Below, in pieces: positions 47,101 to 58,660 of a stretch of 64,000 nucleotides of DNA; within the stretch, counting starts at the first letter, position 1; each line of letters begins with the position of its first letter. The notes under the pieces are model-generated. The model saw only the letters and a list, made by a program, of their open reading frames with translations. It was not told the DNA's origin and made no database searches. The DNA is taken from NCBI GenBank assembly GCA_030549495.1, contig JAUIRK010000948.1, positions 18,659 to 82,658 of the forward strand, written 5' to 3'. Source of the stretch: Nectonema munidae (taxonomy: Eukaryota; Nematomorpha; Nectonematoida; Nectonematidae). Both the position numbers and the translations under genes were made by a program.

Positions 47101-50100
47101 AAAACGGGGCATTTTATAACAAATGCCAACAAAAAAACGACAATTTTTAAAAGCAAGTTTTGTTGAAATAAATTCAAAGCATACTTTTATGTAGTACTGC
47201 TATGTAATATAATGGTAAAATAATTTTTTTTCAGAATACATATAAAAAATATACCAAGGAACTTAATTATTGATTTTTCATGTTAAATACCCTTTATTAA
47301 TCATATTTATCTGATGAAACTAACTGTATCAAATAAATTTGGCTCTTTTTTAAGATAAAACTTGTCACATTCTTAATCATTTTTAATTTTATATAATATT
47401 AAAACAACTATATATTTTATTATTTTGTCACAATGTAAGCTATGATAAAAATACGAACATTGGTTGAAAAGGCAGGGCCATTAAAATTGAAGAAAAAATG
47501 ATACTGTTCCGTTCAAAATGGTACGTCTGGCGAGCCTACATATACCTCATAATACCAGATTTCCGGGCATTATTTTGAGGCCAGATACTATTTTTTCATC
47601 ATCCCCATTCTTCCAGCGCTCTTTTAAAGGCACGCATTTATTTGAGGCGAAACTAGGTAAATTTATGAAAAGTGAATTGCTCTTCTCCTGCCCACTTTTG
47701 CACACCATGACTCCTAGCGTATTTGAACGTGTTCCAATTTAGAGCCCATGTATCAAAGTTTGTACGGTGCACCGACGTGGAAATATAGTTTGCGTATTAT
47801 CTCTGGAGATTGTGAGGGAGAGAGGCTTTGCGCGATGTATCACTATTTTCTAGATAAAAGTGCTAGAGCTTTTGTTACTTTTATTATTTTACCCAATAGG
47901 TTTATCTGATTGATTTCGGTAATGCTAAAGTATATTTCGATCTTTCTACCAATCGCCATATTCCTTATCGAGAAGACAAGAACTTGACTACGACTAATAC
48001 CAGATTTGCAAGCATAACTTCGCATTTGGGCGTAGCACAAAGGTTTATTAATTTTTATTCTGTATTTTGCCTTTTTAATTTGATGTGTGTCAATGGATTT
48101 TTACCTAAACATTTTTATTTATAATATCCTATCTCCGCAATACATTCACTCCCATAGTTGGTATTCTGTTATTTCAGATATTTCACCCTTTTTAGGTTTG
48201 AAACTTCTTCCAAAATGTAAAAATATTTAATTCTCCACTAAAAATATCCAAATCTGTAAATTTGAGCATAAATTGACCATAATATCATATGATTTACATT
48301 GTCACTATTCTCTTTTAAAAATTCCTACAAAGTAGATCATAATTTAATCGAAATTTTTAAAAGTTAATTTTTCTACTATTTCTTAACTTCTGTTTTTTTC
48401 TAATTAATTCAGGGGTTTCAAATTCAAATCACTGACGGGGCAGACGCAACTTTTTATTTACAGCTCTTTGGGGCCGGATAAATTCAGCGTGAAACCAAGA
48501 TGAAATGATGATAACTGATCTTGAATGATTTTCAAGGAATTAAATAAATACATAAAGTAGGATTAAAAGATTCAGAGGAAGGCGTCTTATGTTTCATTAC
48601 GACCCAGAATATTAAGATAAATGTTGAGATTTGACATCATATGAAGTTCGAAAGACGCACACGTTCATAATTAAAATCAATAACAGCTGAATAAATTATT
48701 TAAAAAACATTAAAAGGCTTGGATGAGGTTTTTATTCTTATTTTTCGATTTTTCAAAAACTTGATATCTTTTCTCCTTGACAAGTTCATAAAATTCAATA
48801 ATTTAATTCTTAACATAAGAAGCTGTCAAGCTATCATTTCAGTGGTTAAAGTTTGTTCTTTTGTTTTTTTAGTGATTTTTATCACTAAAAAAACTTATCC
48901 GCAAAATGAATCTTACCAAACATAAATAGAATTTTTGATGACAATAAAGTTACTTTCGAATATTTATAAACAAGATAAAAAATCAATGATTTTGGTTGTA
49001 GAAACTTAATATTGTAAGTCGATGATTTTCATTTTAAAATCACATGCTAATTCTGATGCTTCGACTATAAAATAAAGAGATGTAAAAATGAAGAACTCAA
49101 CTTATAAATCATTTGTCCAGAAAAACTCGCGTGGCGCATTGTAGCTATTTGATGAAAGGATGTTGCCTTCAGAACAGTTTGACATCCCTGTATAATTTGG
49201 ATATAAGCAATATATATAGATTTTTGATTTATTTATTTATAATTCTATAAGTTAGATAACAAAAGTTAGAAAAAAATTATCAATTTTTTCCATATTGCCA
49301 TTAAGTATAGGTACAGAATTTGATAGCGTGTATATTGAGTTCAAAGGATATAAATTTTATTCGGTATGTAGCAGTGACTTACGTTACGGTACGAGAGCTT
49401 TTTTTTAAAATAGTTTTATTACAAGATTTTTACTTACAAAAAATTAAACTATACTATTTCGCTATCATTTCGATCTTGTTAAATATTTTTTATTGCAACT
49501 TTGATTTATAATAAAATTTGAAGCCTGTTATCTCAAGATATCATATTCCAAGCGATAAGGTTTTATTATTGATTTATTTCTTAAGTTTATTTAATCGACA
49601 CAATTTTTATTTAGAGTTATTAAAAGAACGGCATATTTGAAAACACTTTTTTTAAATTGATATAATTTAATTTTGAATAAATTTTTCAACATTTTTTAAA
49701 TTTGTTACCTGGCATTAAATATGAAATTTGATGTTTTTTAAAATCAGTCTAAACAAGTAATAAAAAAACCTATATTGATATTCAATGATTGTACTAAAGC
49801 ATATTGAAAGCATTTATTCACAAGGTAAAATACCTCAAACAAATCTTTTTGCGTATGTTCGTGTTACGTTTCGTATTTTTTTTTTGAAATTTCGATACAT
49901 TTTTTAAATGTCATATATTTTTAATCCAATGTGTTTATTAACACATTGTTAAACTGAATCTCTCCGTACATTCTGCTTTTGCGTTCAATTTTTCTAACTT
50001 ATTTTTTATCACCGACAGCTAAATTTTTGCAACAGAAATTTTATTATTTTATTTATATCCAGACCTATTTTATTTAGTCATGAATTTAATTATTTGTCTA

Positions 50101-53100
50101 AATCTTGTCTGCCAAGATCTTGGAGAGGTTTTAAGATTCACACAAACTGTTTACCTTGCCCATCCTTACTCAATATTTTAAAGCAGCGTTTTTCAAACTT
50201 TTTTTACTGCGACCCATAGCAAGAACCACAGTTTGAATCGCGACCCAAATACTTAGGTGTAATAAGACAAATTCTGATCAATAGGTTTTTTATTCAGCCT
50301 CGACAATTTATATGTATATTTTTTTTATGATCTGCACATCGCTTTATTTATTTCTATGAATAAAATATTAATACTTTTAGATTTTCTTCAATTTGCTCTA
50401 CCTTGATTTCTTTGTCACGACCCATTTTATTTTTGACACGACCCACCGGAGGGTCGGGACCCAAAGTTTGAAAAACGCTGTTTTAAACAACACAAATTAA
50501 TATTTTTATGTAAAATTTGAGTTACAGTTTTAGAAATTATATTCACACTATTCTTTAATCGCGCTGATTAACCCTTTGAGAAGCAGAATATTGAAGACTA
50601 ATCCTTTGCTTTCTTTTTCAATGCAATTTTATATATCTAAAGTGAACGATTTTCATTTCTTAGGTCCCCGGTGTCTCAATGGCCCTCCGAGGGTTACAGT
50701 TACATTACGGTCAAACTTGTTGAATAACCTATTTTAATTCCTCTCTATTAGAATAATTTTGAACTCATTTTAAAGCTTAACCCTTTAAGGACAAGTGGAC
50801 ACCACTGTCCCAAGAAATGAAAATCGTCTTCTTTTATAAATTTGCATTGAAAAAGAAAGCTGACGATTGATTAGTTTCAAAATATTGGTCCACATAGGAT
50901 TAAACTAGATATGTCCTGTAACTCACGTTGCTCAAATATACTGAATGTAGTATATGGCAAGTCGAAAATGATTGAATTTTAGACCATCAGAAATGGGATT
51001 TTACGCAGGCAAGCGAACTGTCAGTATAAAAATACTATAACATTGATCTCTCAATGTTTCTATGTTTTCCAAGAAGTAATTAGGACAGCCTATTTTTTAA
51101 ATAAATATTTCAATGCAAAAACTTTCCCCTAATCTCCAAATCTCGATGCCGTATTTAAAGAGTTGAGGCGAAAACATAGTGCGTTTTTTTAATTGTAAAA
51201 TAATAGGGGCAATAAGAAACAATTGCAAAATACGCTAGAAAAGAGAGAGATACAACGTGCTTATCAGTATGGAGAAATTTCGGAGTATGTAAATTATTTG
51301 AAAAATTTAAAGAAGGTGAATAAAATATTGTATTAGCTACATGATAGTTTTGCAGCTAATCAGATCCCATGTTTTTGTGCCCTTATTTGAATAGTAAAAA
51401 TTTATTTAAAAAATGTTCAAAATAATGGGTTCGATTCGAGTGCAATTTGATTGGTTAAAACTAAAAAATTATTCAAAAATGTTTTCCCCAATCAGATCTA
51501 AGATTTTGCGTAATCCTCCAGTTATAAAAAAAGGTGTAATTTAAAATATAATATATAGATTCAAATTTATATTGGGAGCTGCGCAATCGAAACAAAAAAC
51601 ATCTACTCTAACTTCATTTCTAATAAAACTTGCTTTGCATATTGTTTTTTTCATACCCTATGGGGACTATGTTACACTTTAAGTTGGCCGAAACTACGCT
51701 TTTAAACTATTTTTATTGTTTTTGTATACGCTATTTTGAACCTTAAAAAATGGAAGATTTAAGTTAAACAATAAAAGAAATAGTATTAGAAAATGCTACC
51801 CAAAAGAAAAACCTGCACCTTTATTATAAAAAGTATTTAGAAGTTTGTTTATTCTGTCGGAGTAGGCGTAGTATTGTCAACCCCAACTTCAACAAGTTTT
51901 TAAGTGCCTTCGACTCCGACTTGGCAGCCCTGGGCGTGAAGGGGTCGTTTAGATGCCGGTTTTATATTCCACAATGTATTTGGTTCGAATCGAGTAACAA
52001 GTGGTGCTATTGTGCTTTACTGGTGAAAACATTTCAATGTGCCGCCTCCTGACCTACTTGATTGACAATGTATCATCAATGCTTTAGTCGCATAAACTTT
52101 AAAATGGTGCTTGCTTCCTCCTCACTCATACGTACAATATAAAATGATTAACTTTATTTTCATTTGCACAGATGCATGTACATTTATTTTGGTAAATATT
52201 ATTTGTTTAGTCGACGTGATGATATGGAATCTCTTGGCTACATCTTTGTTTATTTCCTGCATGGATTTTTGCCTTGGCAAGGCCTTAAAGTACGAAAACA
52301 TTTGTAATTTAATTTTTTTTTCAAAAGACACTGCATACACTTCATCTCTATCGAACGACCTCCTTTAGAAGAAATAAATGACTTTTGTTATATTTGCATA
52401 GTATTTGATTTAATTAGAATAGTTTATAAATATTCACTAATTTTCAAGCACTCGCAAAGCTAAAAGTTAGTATTTCTAAACAAGTTTTTCTAACATTTTG
52501 TTTTATGATTTTAATAATAGTGTTCAAAACTTTATTTATAGTAAAGATGATTAAATACAACAGAAGATATCGTAGACTGCGTTGCAAAGGGTTCTCTTTT
52601 TTACTCTATTTTCTCTATTTTTAATACGAAATTAAGGTTGTTACCAGAAAGCAGCAGTGTGAAAAGATATGTGAAAAGAAGCTCAGCCTCCCTGTTAAAC
52701 TTCTCTGCAGGGTAAAAATTTTTTAATTGCATATTTATGTTTGGCTTAGTTATCAATTAATTATTATTTTCTCTATGTTTAAAAATAAAATTTAATTAAT
52801 GTCTTTAATCAGAACAAACCTTGGTGTGTTTCCAAAAGGATCAAAGTTTTTAGTGCTGTCTTTTTTCGATAACTTTAATACGTTGTTTGATTATTAATCT
52901 TTCCATGGTTGAAATTGTCAAAAACTTAAATTGTTAAATTTGAAAGAAAACGAAAAATTCAACTTAGTTTTACATTTAAAATCTGTCCAAGTTATTGGAA
53001 CATTCTTCTTTCCACATGATAACAGATATTTCAAATGTTTTTTTTGATATTTAAATTTTTTTGAATTTAACTTTTATAAGATTAACAATTTTGTGTTAAT

Positions 53101-54011
53101 ATAGAATATAATTTATATAAAGAATACTTGTTGATTTTTTTTCTTTATTATGATCTTTTTTGAATTCAAATTTCCAATAGCAAACCAAAGTATGTGAATG
53201 AACGAAAAAATTATTGGGAAAAATTTAAGGCACAACATCGGAGACAGTTTCTTCTAGGACAACTTTGAATCTATAATCGAGAACTTTATTAAAATAAAGA
53301 GTGAGATTATTCTTATCTCAATAATAAGTGTCAGAAATTATGGGATGAACTTCAAGTGAACCTTTTTTAACTTGAACTGTGCATTAACTTTAAATCTTCT
53401 TAGTGAGTGGATTTTTTTTCATGCTGTCCTTACAGATCAGTTTTAAAAATGTAAACATAAGAAAAAATCTTTTCGAAATCTTATTGAGATTAATTTAAAG
53501 ATTATATCACTCCTATTTTTCCATTTTTATATTTTTGTTATTGCTAAATTTCATACGTAAAAATTACATTATTTGAAACGTCATGATTTCAAACTTAGTA
53601 GAAGTGTCTTTTTTTTAAGAAAGTCAAATTTAGAGTGTCGGGTATTATTTTTAATAACTACAATTTCAAAGGAAATTTTTTTATAAAGTTTCGATACATT
53701 GAAGCGAATGGAATTTGAGTTAATTTTTCCGTGCAATCTCGATCAATTTTCAATGATTTCTTTATTATCAGGATCTTCCAGATGCTTTTGTTTCTTATCT
53801 TCAATACTGTCGCAATCTTAAATTTGACGCAGCTCCAGACTACCAATACCTTTCCACACTTTTTGCCGATTTCATTTCTCCAAATTATGAGGGGAATCAA
53901 GTTGAGATTGAAAATGATTCCATAATCACTTCCCCATCACTGGAATTAAAATCGCCTCCTTTAATTCAACCTATGTTTGATTGGAGCCGAAAGTTTTTCA
54001 CAAGACCTTGA
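38145..54011 (+). CDS. casein kinase 1-like protein, probable pseudokinase (8 exons)
   Basis: Exons 38145-38291, 38845-38945, 40989-41115, 46620-46718, 47900-48042, 52211-52289, 52637-52711 and 53772-54011 join in phase into about 336 residues, close to CK1-alpha length. Landmarks are [19 protein letters not shown] (loop), IVAIK (Lys), LESKLYR (helix C), [29 protein letters not shown] (catalytic loop), YLIDFGNAK (DFG), [29 protein letters not shown] and [17 protein letters not shown]1 kinases phosphorylate acidic or primed Ser/Thr sites. Here the HRD Asp is Asn and the glycine loop keeps only one of its usual residues (ATGSSSD for GSGSFGD), so catalysis is doubtful although Lys, Glu and DFG remain. 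The CK1 signature LTGTARYAS is altered to [10 protein letters not shown], with one extra residue. About 20-30 extra residues precede the final FDW. The frame is unbroken, which suggests a maintained, diverged paralogue. Introns total about 15 kb and hold many transposons. Confidence 0.93.
39172..39480. repeat. hAT-like terminus and GACTCCGACTCC repeat fragment in CK1 intron 2
   Basis: CAGAGGCGTAGCTAGAACAA at 39172 resembles a hAT terminus. Further on, GTGGAGTCGG (39357) and CGACTCCGACTCCAAC (39403) are pieces of a common MITE type, seen again at 51857-51932 (CGACTCCGACTTGG, CAGCCCTG). Boundaries are not resolved. Confidence 0.35.
41272..41408. mobile_element. piggyBac-like MITE, 137 bp, TTAA flanked
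   Basis: TTAA stands at both ends. The inverted ends CCCGTTAACGCCCAGA and (read inwards) CCCGTTAACGACCAGA match at 15 of 16 positions. The interior contains the palindrome AGTCGACTATAGTCGACT. TTAA target duplication and CCC-starting ends are typical of piggyBac-type MITEs. It sits in intron 3 of the CK1-like gene. Confidence 0.8.
41441..41900 (+). mobile_element. hAT-type element, left end only
   Basis: CAGGGGTGGCTAACCTTTTT is a typical hAT left terminus. ATGCGCCAGCC and GATGCGCCAAAA follow, as in repeats of this type. No right end was found, so the extent is a guess. Confidence 0.45.
42515..42652. mobile_element. piggyBac-like MITE, 138 bp, TTAA flanked
   Basis: TTAA is present at both ends. 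The inverted ends CCCATTTAAGGCCAA and CGCATTTATGGCCAA (read inwards) match at 13 of 15. The interior has three AAAGCAGAC motifs. It lies in CK1 intron 3. Confidence 0.7.
43140..45480 (-). mobile_element. hAT-like transposase, unnamed lineage, copy 2, in CK1 intron 3
   Basis: The minus strand encodes, in order: [20 protein letters not shown] and [20 protein letters not shown] (N-terminal part); [97 protein letters not shown]; and [19 protein letters not shown] near 43240. It is more complete than copy 1 (9607-11515) and shares the FDTT..NTG, HRARWMA and AERGV.L blocks with it. Frame changes separate about six pieces, though introns were not excluded for some. It lies antisense to the CK1-like gene. 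Termini were not identified. Confidence 0.8.
46440..46565 (-). repeat. dispersed repeat end, partner of 32341-32470
   Basis: It ends GGATGTGCGCCTCTG; the reverse complement matches the block starting at 32341. It lies 54 bp upstream of CK1 exon 4. Confidence 0.55.
48410..49190. mobile_element. non-autonomous hAT-like element, 781 bp
   Basis: The left end CAGGGGTTTCAAATTC and the right end, read inwards, CAGGGATGTCAAACTG are imperfect inverted repeats. Flanking octamers AATTAATT and TATAATTT match at 5 of 8. GGGGCAGACGC and TTTGGGGCCGGATAAA lie near the left end. The internal 68-codon frame (48719) is hydrophobic and not credited. It lies in CK1 intron 5. Confidence 0.55.
50184..50480. mobile_element. 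non-autonomous hAT element (MITE), 297 bp
   Basis: Perfect 18-bp inverted ends, CAGCGTTTTTCAAACTTT and AAAGTTTGAAAAACGCTG. The flanking octamers TTTTAAAG and TTTTAAAC match at 7 of 8, the expected hAT target duplication. The interior has TGCGACCCATAGCAAG, GACCCATTTTATTTTTGAC and GGAGGGTCGGGACCC near the right end. A second inverted copy is at 9018-9285. It lies in CK1 intron 5. Confidence 0.9.
50568..50697 (+). mobile_element. piggyBac-like MITE, member 1 of an inverted pair
   Basis: It starts TTAACCCTTTGAGAAG and ends CCGAGGGTTAC (one base off TTAA). The interior TTGAAGACTAATCCTTTGC, TTTTTCAATGCAATTTTA and GATTTTCATTTCTTAGG is the reverse complement of the element 80 bp downstream. Confidence 0.65.
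50777..50903 (-). mobile_element. piggyBac-like MITE, member 2 of an inverted pair
   Basis: TTAA flanks both sides (TTAACCCTTTAAGG and ATAGGATTAA). The interior CCAAGAAATGAAAATCG and TTGCATTGAAAAAGAAAGC matches member 1 (50568-50697) in reverse complement, with some divergence. Confidence 0.7.
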
Positions 54012-56689
54012 AGATTTACCTATGTGTACGTATTTCTTGACTGACTACCTTACTCTTACGTTAAAATATCGAATAGTATTCATTATTCAGATGCGCGCGA
54101 ATTTGCAAAAGATCTCTAAATTTTTCGTTTTGGCGGAACAAATTAGCTCTTAAAATGCATACTTTTTTTGAAAGTTTTGTAACAAGATCAGAGGTGGATT
54201 AGATCATACGATAGTTTTCCCAACCCTTTTAATTTTATGATCCCATTTCACCATCATTTTAGTTCTTGAGCCTCCACCGAGGGAATATGGGAAATTTCTT
54301 GTATCAGTAAGTTATTGATTTGTTTATGTGTGCGTGAATGAATACAACTATTTGATTGAGCAACATGTATATCAAAAATTTATTAACCTATTTTAAAATG
54401 AAGAAAGATAATATATGCCATGTAAAACTCGCTTAATAAATTATATATATCAAAATTAAAAATGATACGTGAATAATGATGATATATAAATTTTAACATA
54501 CATTAAAATGATATTTTGAATAAGAAAATTTATTTCGATTTTGACAGACAATTTCTCAATGTGATGATTGATTATTATTGCTATTCTTTTTGTAATATCA
54601 GTCTATCTATCCATCGTGAGCTGTGGGGGGGGGATTTTCTAGAGTAATAAGATTGACTATTTAGGCACTTTAGTGATGTGGAATAGGGGGAATTTTTTTG
54701 GCATAGAGCCACAATGAGCTTAACCAGGCCGTGCTAATGAAGTCTTTCCATCATTTTGAAATATGATATTTTTCTCTCTATTTGGTCGCACTAATCTATA
54801 TCTTTAGTATCTTTTTGAAAGAAAATGTATCCATGCTTTCTATATCGCTACTAGAGGGTCTTTTTTCTTGAAATCAAGAAATGCTATCTCTTATTTTAAA
54901 CAAAGTCATATTCGTGAAAGTTATTGCGCGTTCAGCATGAGTATACACATCCACATACTCATTTTCAAAATCAATAAAACTTTTTATCTTAAAATCTAAC
55001 AATATGAAATTCAATCAATCCATTGAGTTAATTCGGATTTAGATTTTAGATATGTTTAAAATAACAATATTATTGGTTAAGTGACATTTCATCACTCGAC
55101 ACTTAATCACATGACATTTTATCTTTCGACAATTCAACACCAATACATTTCATTATTCGACTTTTCACCATCACGACCTTGAAAATGTATTATGTGACAA
55201 TCGTTATTGTGATTAATGAACAATCCTTAACTGTTGAAGTGATTTTAAGGGTGCAATAATGATTTGTCTTAGTGATTATGATGCGTTATTGGTGTCATAT
55301 GAGGAAATGCTGTGCATGAAAAATCGTAGCACCACATTATTCCTCATAACTTACAAGTAATAGCATATTATTCTCACGATAAATAAATTTGATCAGTATA
55401 TGATAAAATGTTAAATAAGTTTTTTCTTCAATTTGTTTCTTGAAAACTCTCAATGGGAAATTTTGTCTCGGAAAACTGGATCTCAAGTCATTAGTTAGTT
55501 AATTGCTAGCTAGTTCATTGACTATATAAATAAATATAAAGAAGATATTTTATTTCTTGGCAGGAAAAAAATACGCATTCACATAATATTGATTTTAAAA
55601 TATGTCTACAAACAAATGCTTATTCAAAAGAGTGGGAAAAAATATCAGAACGAAGAGTAACTGCAAGGAAGAATTTGGAAAGTCGCATCTCTACTTAATT
55701 ATTATCATAACTAATACTTTATATAATAAAATAATTTACAAATACCTTTATAAACTCCGCGAACTTTAATGTCAACTAAGAGAACGAATTTTAATCAGAA
55801 CGTTGGTATTGCAAAGCTAAGTTTTCCGAGAGCGAGTTTTCGTAGCACCGTGAAAGATATACAACGGTATTTTTTCTTATTTTCATTTGTTCCATTTTAA
55901 ATACTTTTTGTAATAATATCGACTGGTGAAAAAGTTTTGTACTGAGTGATTCATTCGATCAAGTCAGCAATTTCCAAATTCAGAGGCCTGACTTCATAGT
56001 GAGGCACGGACTTATAGGAAGCAGGGTGCAAATACTTCAATTGAATTTATTTTTTTTATATGGTAATAATTACTTCCTTTATTATTTATTTGTTGATGGC
56101 ATATTTATGAGTTAATACTTTTAATGCTAATAAGAAACAGAATTAATTCATTCAAACAATGAATGTAACATGATAGAAAAAATAAAAGTTAGTTTGAAAA
56201 ATTACATTCGTGAGTACGAAGCAAATGTTCAGAGTCAATTTCTCTTGAAAGTGCATATTAAACGAAATATTTAATACAAAAACTATTGACATGTTCAAAA
56301 TTTATCTATCTATTTGGAAAGAGAAGAAAAAAATAAATAATTAGATGAATTTTTTATTTAGAATAAAAAAGAAAATAATTGATATTTCAAATTTTTATTG
56401 AGGGGCGAAATAAAATTTTAATAGTTGGGCTTTTTTATTTTTGTCTTCCGGATTTTATATAGTAGAAATATCGAGAGTATAATCATAGATTTTTTTTTTT
56501 AAGTTTCAAAATTACTGGATTAAGGCTTTTCTAGAATATATAGTAAATTTATAATTTTTTTAATATTCTTTCTTAATTTATTTTTAATGTCCTATTTGTA
56601 TCTCTTTCTTTATTTTTTTTAAATGAGTAAAGATCTTTAGTTTAGATGTAGTAAACTGTCGAGATCTTTACGGTAGGATGGATTATTTG
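54012..56689. other. intergenic DNA downstream of the CK1-like gene
   Basis: A+T-rich. A short series of TTTCATCACTCGAC, CATTTTATCTTTCGAC and CATTTCATTATTCGAC motifs at 55086-55162 forms a small irregular repeat. No gene is supported. Confidence 0.4.
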
Positions 56690-57115
56690 TGTTCAGGTTT
56701 TGAGGAGAGTAACGGGGGTAGAATGATCTATACGGGTTCGTGAGGAGATCAATCATAGGGTAGAATGATCTAAAGGGAACAGGGAAAGACTAAGGGAGAA
56801 TCAAGGGTAAGATCAAGGAATAGAATATGGAGATAAAATGATCTTTTAAGGACTAGAATCAAGAGGATAGATATAAGGAACTAGGATACGGGTAAATGGA
56901 TAGAATCACGAGTACGAAGATCTCACAGGATAGGATACGGGAAAATGATCTTAATGGACTAGAATCAGGGTAATGATCTTTAATGGATAGAATGGAAATG
57001 ATCAAAGGAAGAATCACGGGTAAATGATCTTAAGGACTAGGATCACGGGGGTACAATGATCTTACAGGACCTAGATACGGGTAAATGATCTTTAATGGAC
57101 TAGAATTCAAGATTT
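56690..57115 (+). repeat. degenerate ~31-bp minisatellite, purine-rich on the plus strand
   Basis: Irregular repetition of TAGAATCACGGGTAAATGAT followed by CTTTAATGGAC. At least ten partial or full units can be followed, clearest at 56930-57110. The plus strand is strongly G+A biased and almost free of pyrimidine runs, unlike its flanks. Unit lengths vary by small insertions and deletions, either real slippage or sequencing/assembly noise. Confidence 0.75.
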
Positions 57116-57943
57116 AGTATGCGTTTAGTAATAATAATAATTGCAATCATATGTGATCTGTATTTTTTAGAAAGTTGTAGAGAAGCTGTTGTGTGAAGCT
57201 GTTGTCTTTGAACTCTTTCTTATCTCATTTATACGTGAAATATTAATTTGTGTTTTAATGTGATTTTTTTAATAATTTGAATTTATCCCTTGCTAATATT
57301 TAGATGTATTTCATTTTATTATTTTTAAGATTTAGTCTTGTCTTTGTTTTAACTTAACATGCCTGTATATTTTATTATAAAATTATTTTTTGAGCTTAAA
57401 TATCTCTATTATTTTACTATCATTTTTTAAATTTATGTGCAATATCATCTAATAAGAATTTTTATTCATGTTAAATATTTTGAATAAATTTATATTTTTA
57501 TATCTGTTATTTTGTGTGCTAAGTTTTAATCAATAAAATTTATATAAGTTGTGATGAACAATGTAACATAGAAAGTATAGCGTTTGCCAGACCTACTATA
57601 TACTTATATAGTTTTGAATTTCTTGGATGAACTTGAGAAAACCAACTTCCAATGAATTTTTTTAAATTTTAATGTAGTTTGACAAAATCCAATGATCCCC
57701 ATGTCAGTAAAAATTATGAGTTTTGACTTATTTTTACAAAAAAATGCACTCTTCTGACATGAAACTAGTTAGAAAGGGTTCCTAAGTACCATAATATTTT
57801 TTGCTACATTCCAAGTTAAAATTAATGGCCCATATACTTACACAAGCGTTTCCATAGAGTTTATATGTATAAAAACTGTTTTTTTAATCTTATGGTTATG
57901 GTTAGATAATGTTAATTTTAAAATATGTTTGCAAAAAGAATAC
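57116..57943. other. noncoding DNA, nothing recognised
   Basis: Very A+T-rich, no gene or clear repeat boundary. Confidence 0.5.
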
Positions 57944-58193
57944 GATTTTTTAGGCTTATGGTTAGGGTAGAAATGTCATTTTTAAAATATAATTTCAAAA
58001 ACTGAAACTTTTTAATTTGTTGGCTCCTTCATTACCTGCAATAAATTAAAGATTTGGTAGATTCGAATAAAGCTCATCTTTGTTTTTACTTAAATTTCTA
58101 GAAATTTCTAGAGCCAACAAAATTAAAAATTTTCAGTTTTTGAAAATATATTAATAAATGACCATATCCAAGCCTAACCATAAGCCTAAAAAA
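57944..58193. repeat. large foldback, ~83-bp inverted arms
   Basis: The left arm (57944-58027) reads GATTTTTTAGGCTTATGG, then AAAACTGAAACTTTTTAATT and TTGGCTCC. The right arm (58111-58193) reads GAGCCAACAAAATTAAAAAT, then TTTTCAGTTTTTGAAAATAT and CCATAAGCCTAAAAAAT. The arms pair with a few mismatches around an 83-bp loop that holds its own AAATTTCTAGAAATTTCTAG palindrome. A TTATGGTTATGGTTAG stretch just upstream (57892) repeats part of the left arm. Probably a foldback transposon or MITE; no family assigned. Confidence 0.7.
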
Positions 58194-58239
58194 TATATAT
58201 TATTCTTAACAGGGTTAGATTAGGAAATATACAATATTT

Positions 58240-58660
58240 TTTTAGCTCTAATACTTCCTTATAGTACCACTATAACATATAGATCATTAAATTTACGCCT
58301 GAGAAAGTGTCTACAAAACATTTATCCAAATTTTAAATAAAATATACTTTTTTAAAATAAATCGAACATGCTGATTTTATTTTTGATAATTTTTTTGCAA
58401 TTAGAGTGTGAAAATGTCAATCATATTTCTAATTGGCTATTAAAATTATTTCCTAGAATATTATTTATATTCTCAATAAAATATATTTTTTTATACTAGA
58501 TCACCATTTTCGTAATTAGAGTGTGAAAATGTAGAACAAATTTGTTTCGCGTGAAATTTTTTTGCAAAAACTTTTATTCACATTTTAAGTAAAATATTTT
58601 TTATCTTAATTGACCATGCTGATACCATTTTTTGGATAAGTTTTGGCCATTATTATGAAA
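58240..58660 (-). repeat. short array of the composite-repeat unit (copy D)
   Basis: Three degenerate units in the orientation of copy C, marked by AAATCGAACATGCTGATTTT, ACTAGATCACCATTTTCG and TTGACCATGCTGATACC at about 58353, 58496 and 58609. TTAGAGTGTGAAAATGT is repeated. Neither the 5' nor the 3' block was recognised. Confidence 0.55.

Noticed and set aside
47518-47742. 74-codon frame in CK1 intron 4, G+C richer than its surroundings
   Set aside because: ATG-to-stop frame without a recognisable product or splice signals; possibly old repeat DNA, not creditable as a gene.
51421-52000. tRNA gene from GGTTCGATTCGAG and GGTTCGAATCGAG box-B-like motifs
   Set aside because: No box A at the right distance and no cloverleaf could be drawn.
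52648-52711. CK1 exon 7 starting at the TTACCAG acceptor (52648)
   Set aside because: It breaks the phase with exon 6; the ATTAAG acceptor at 52635-52636 restores it and adds VVTR, which aligns with AATK of CK1-alpha.
53658-53925. Overlapping open frames on both strands
   Set aside because: Shadows of CK1 exon 8 in other frames.
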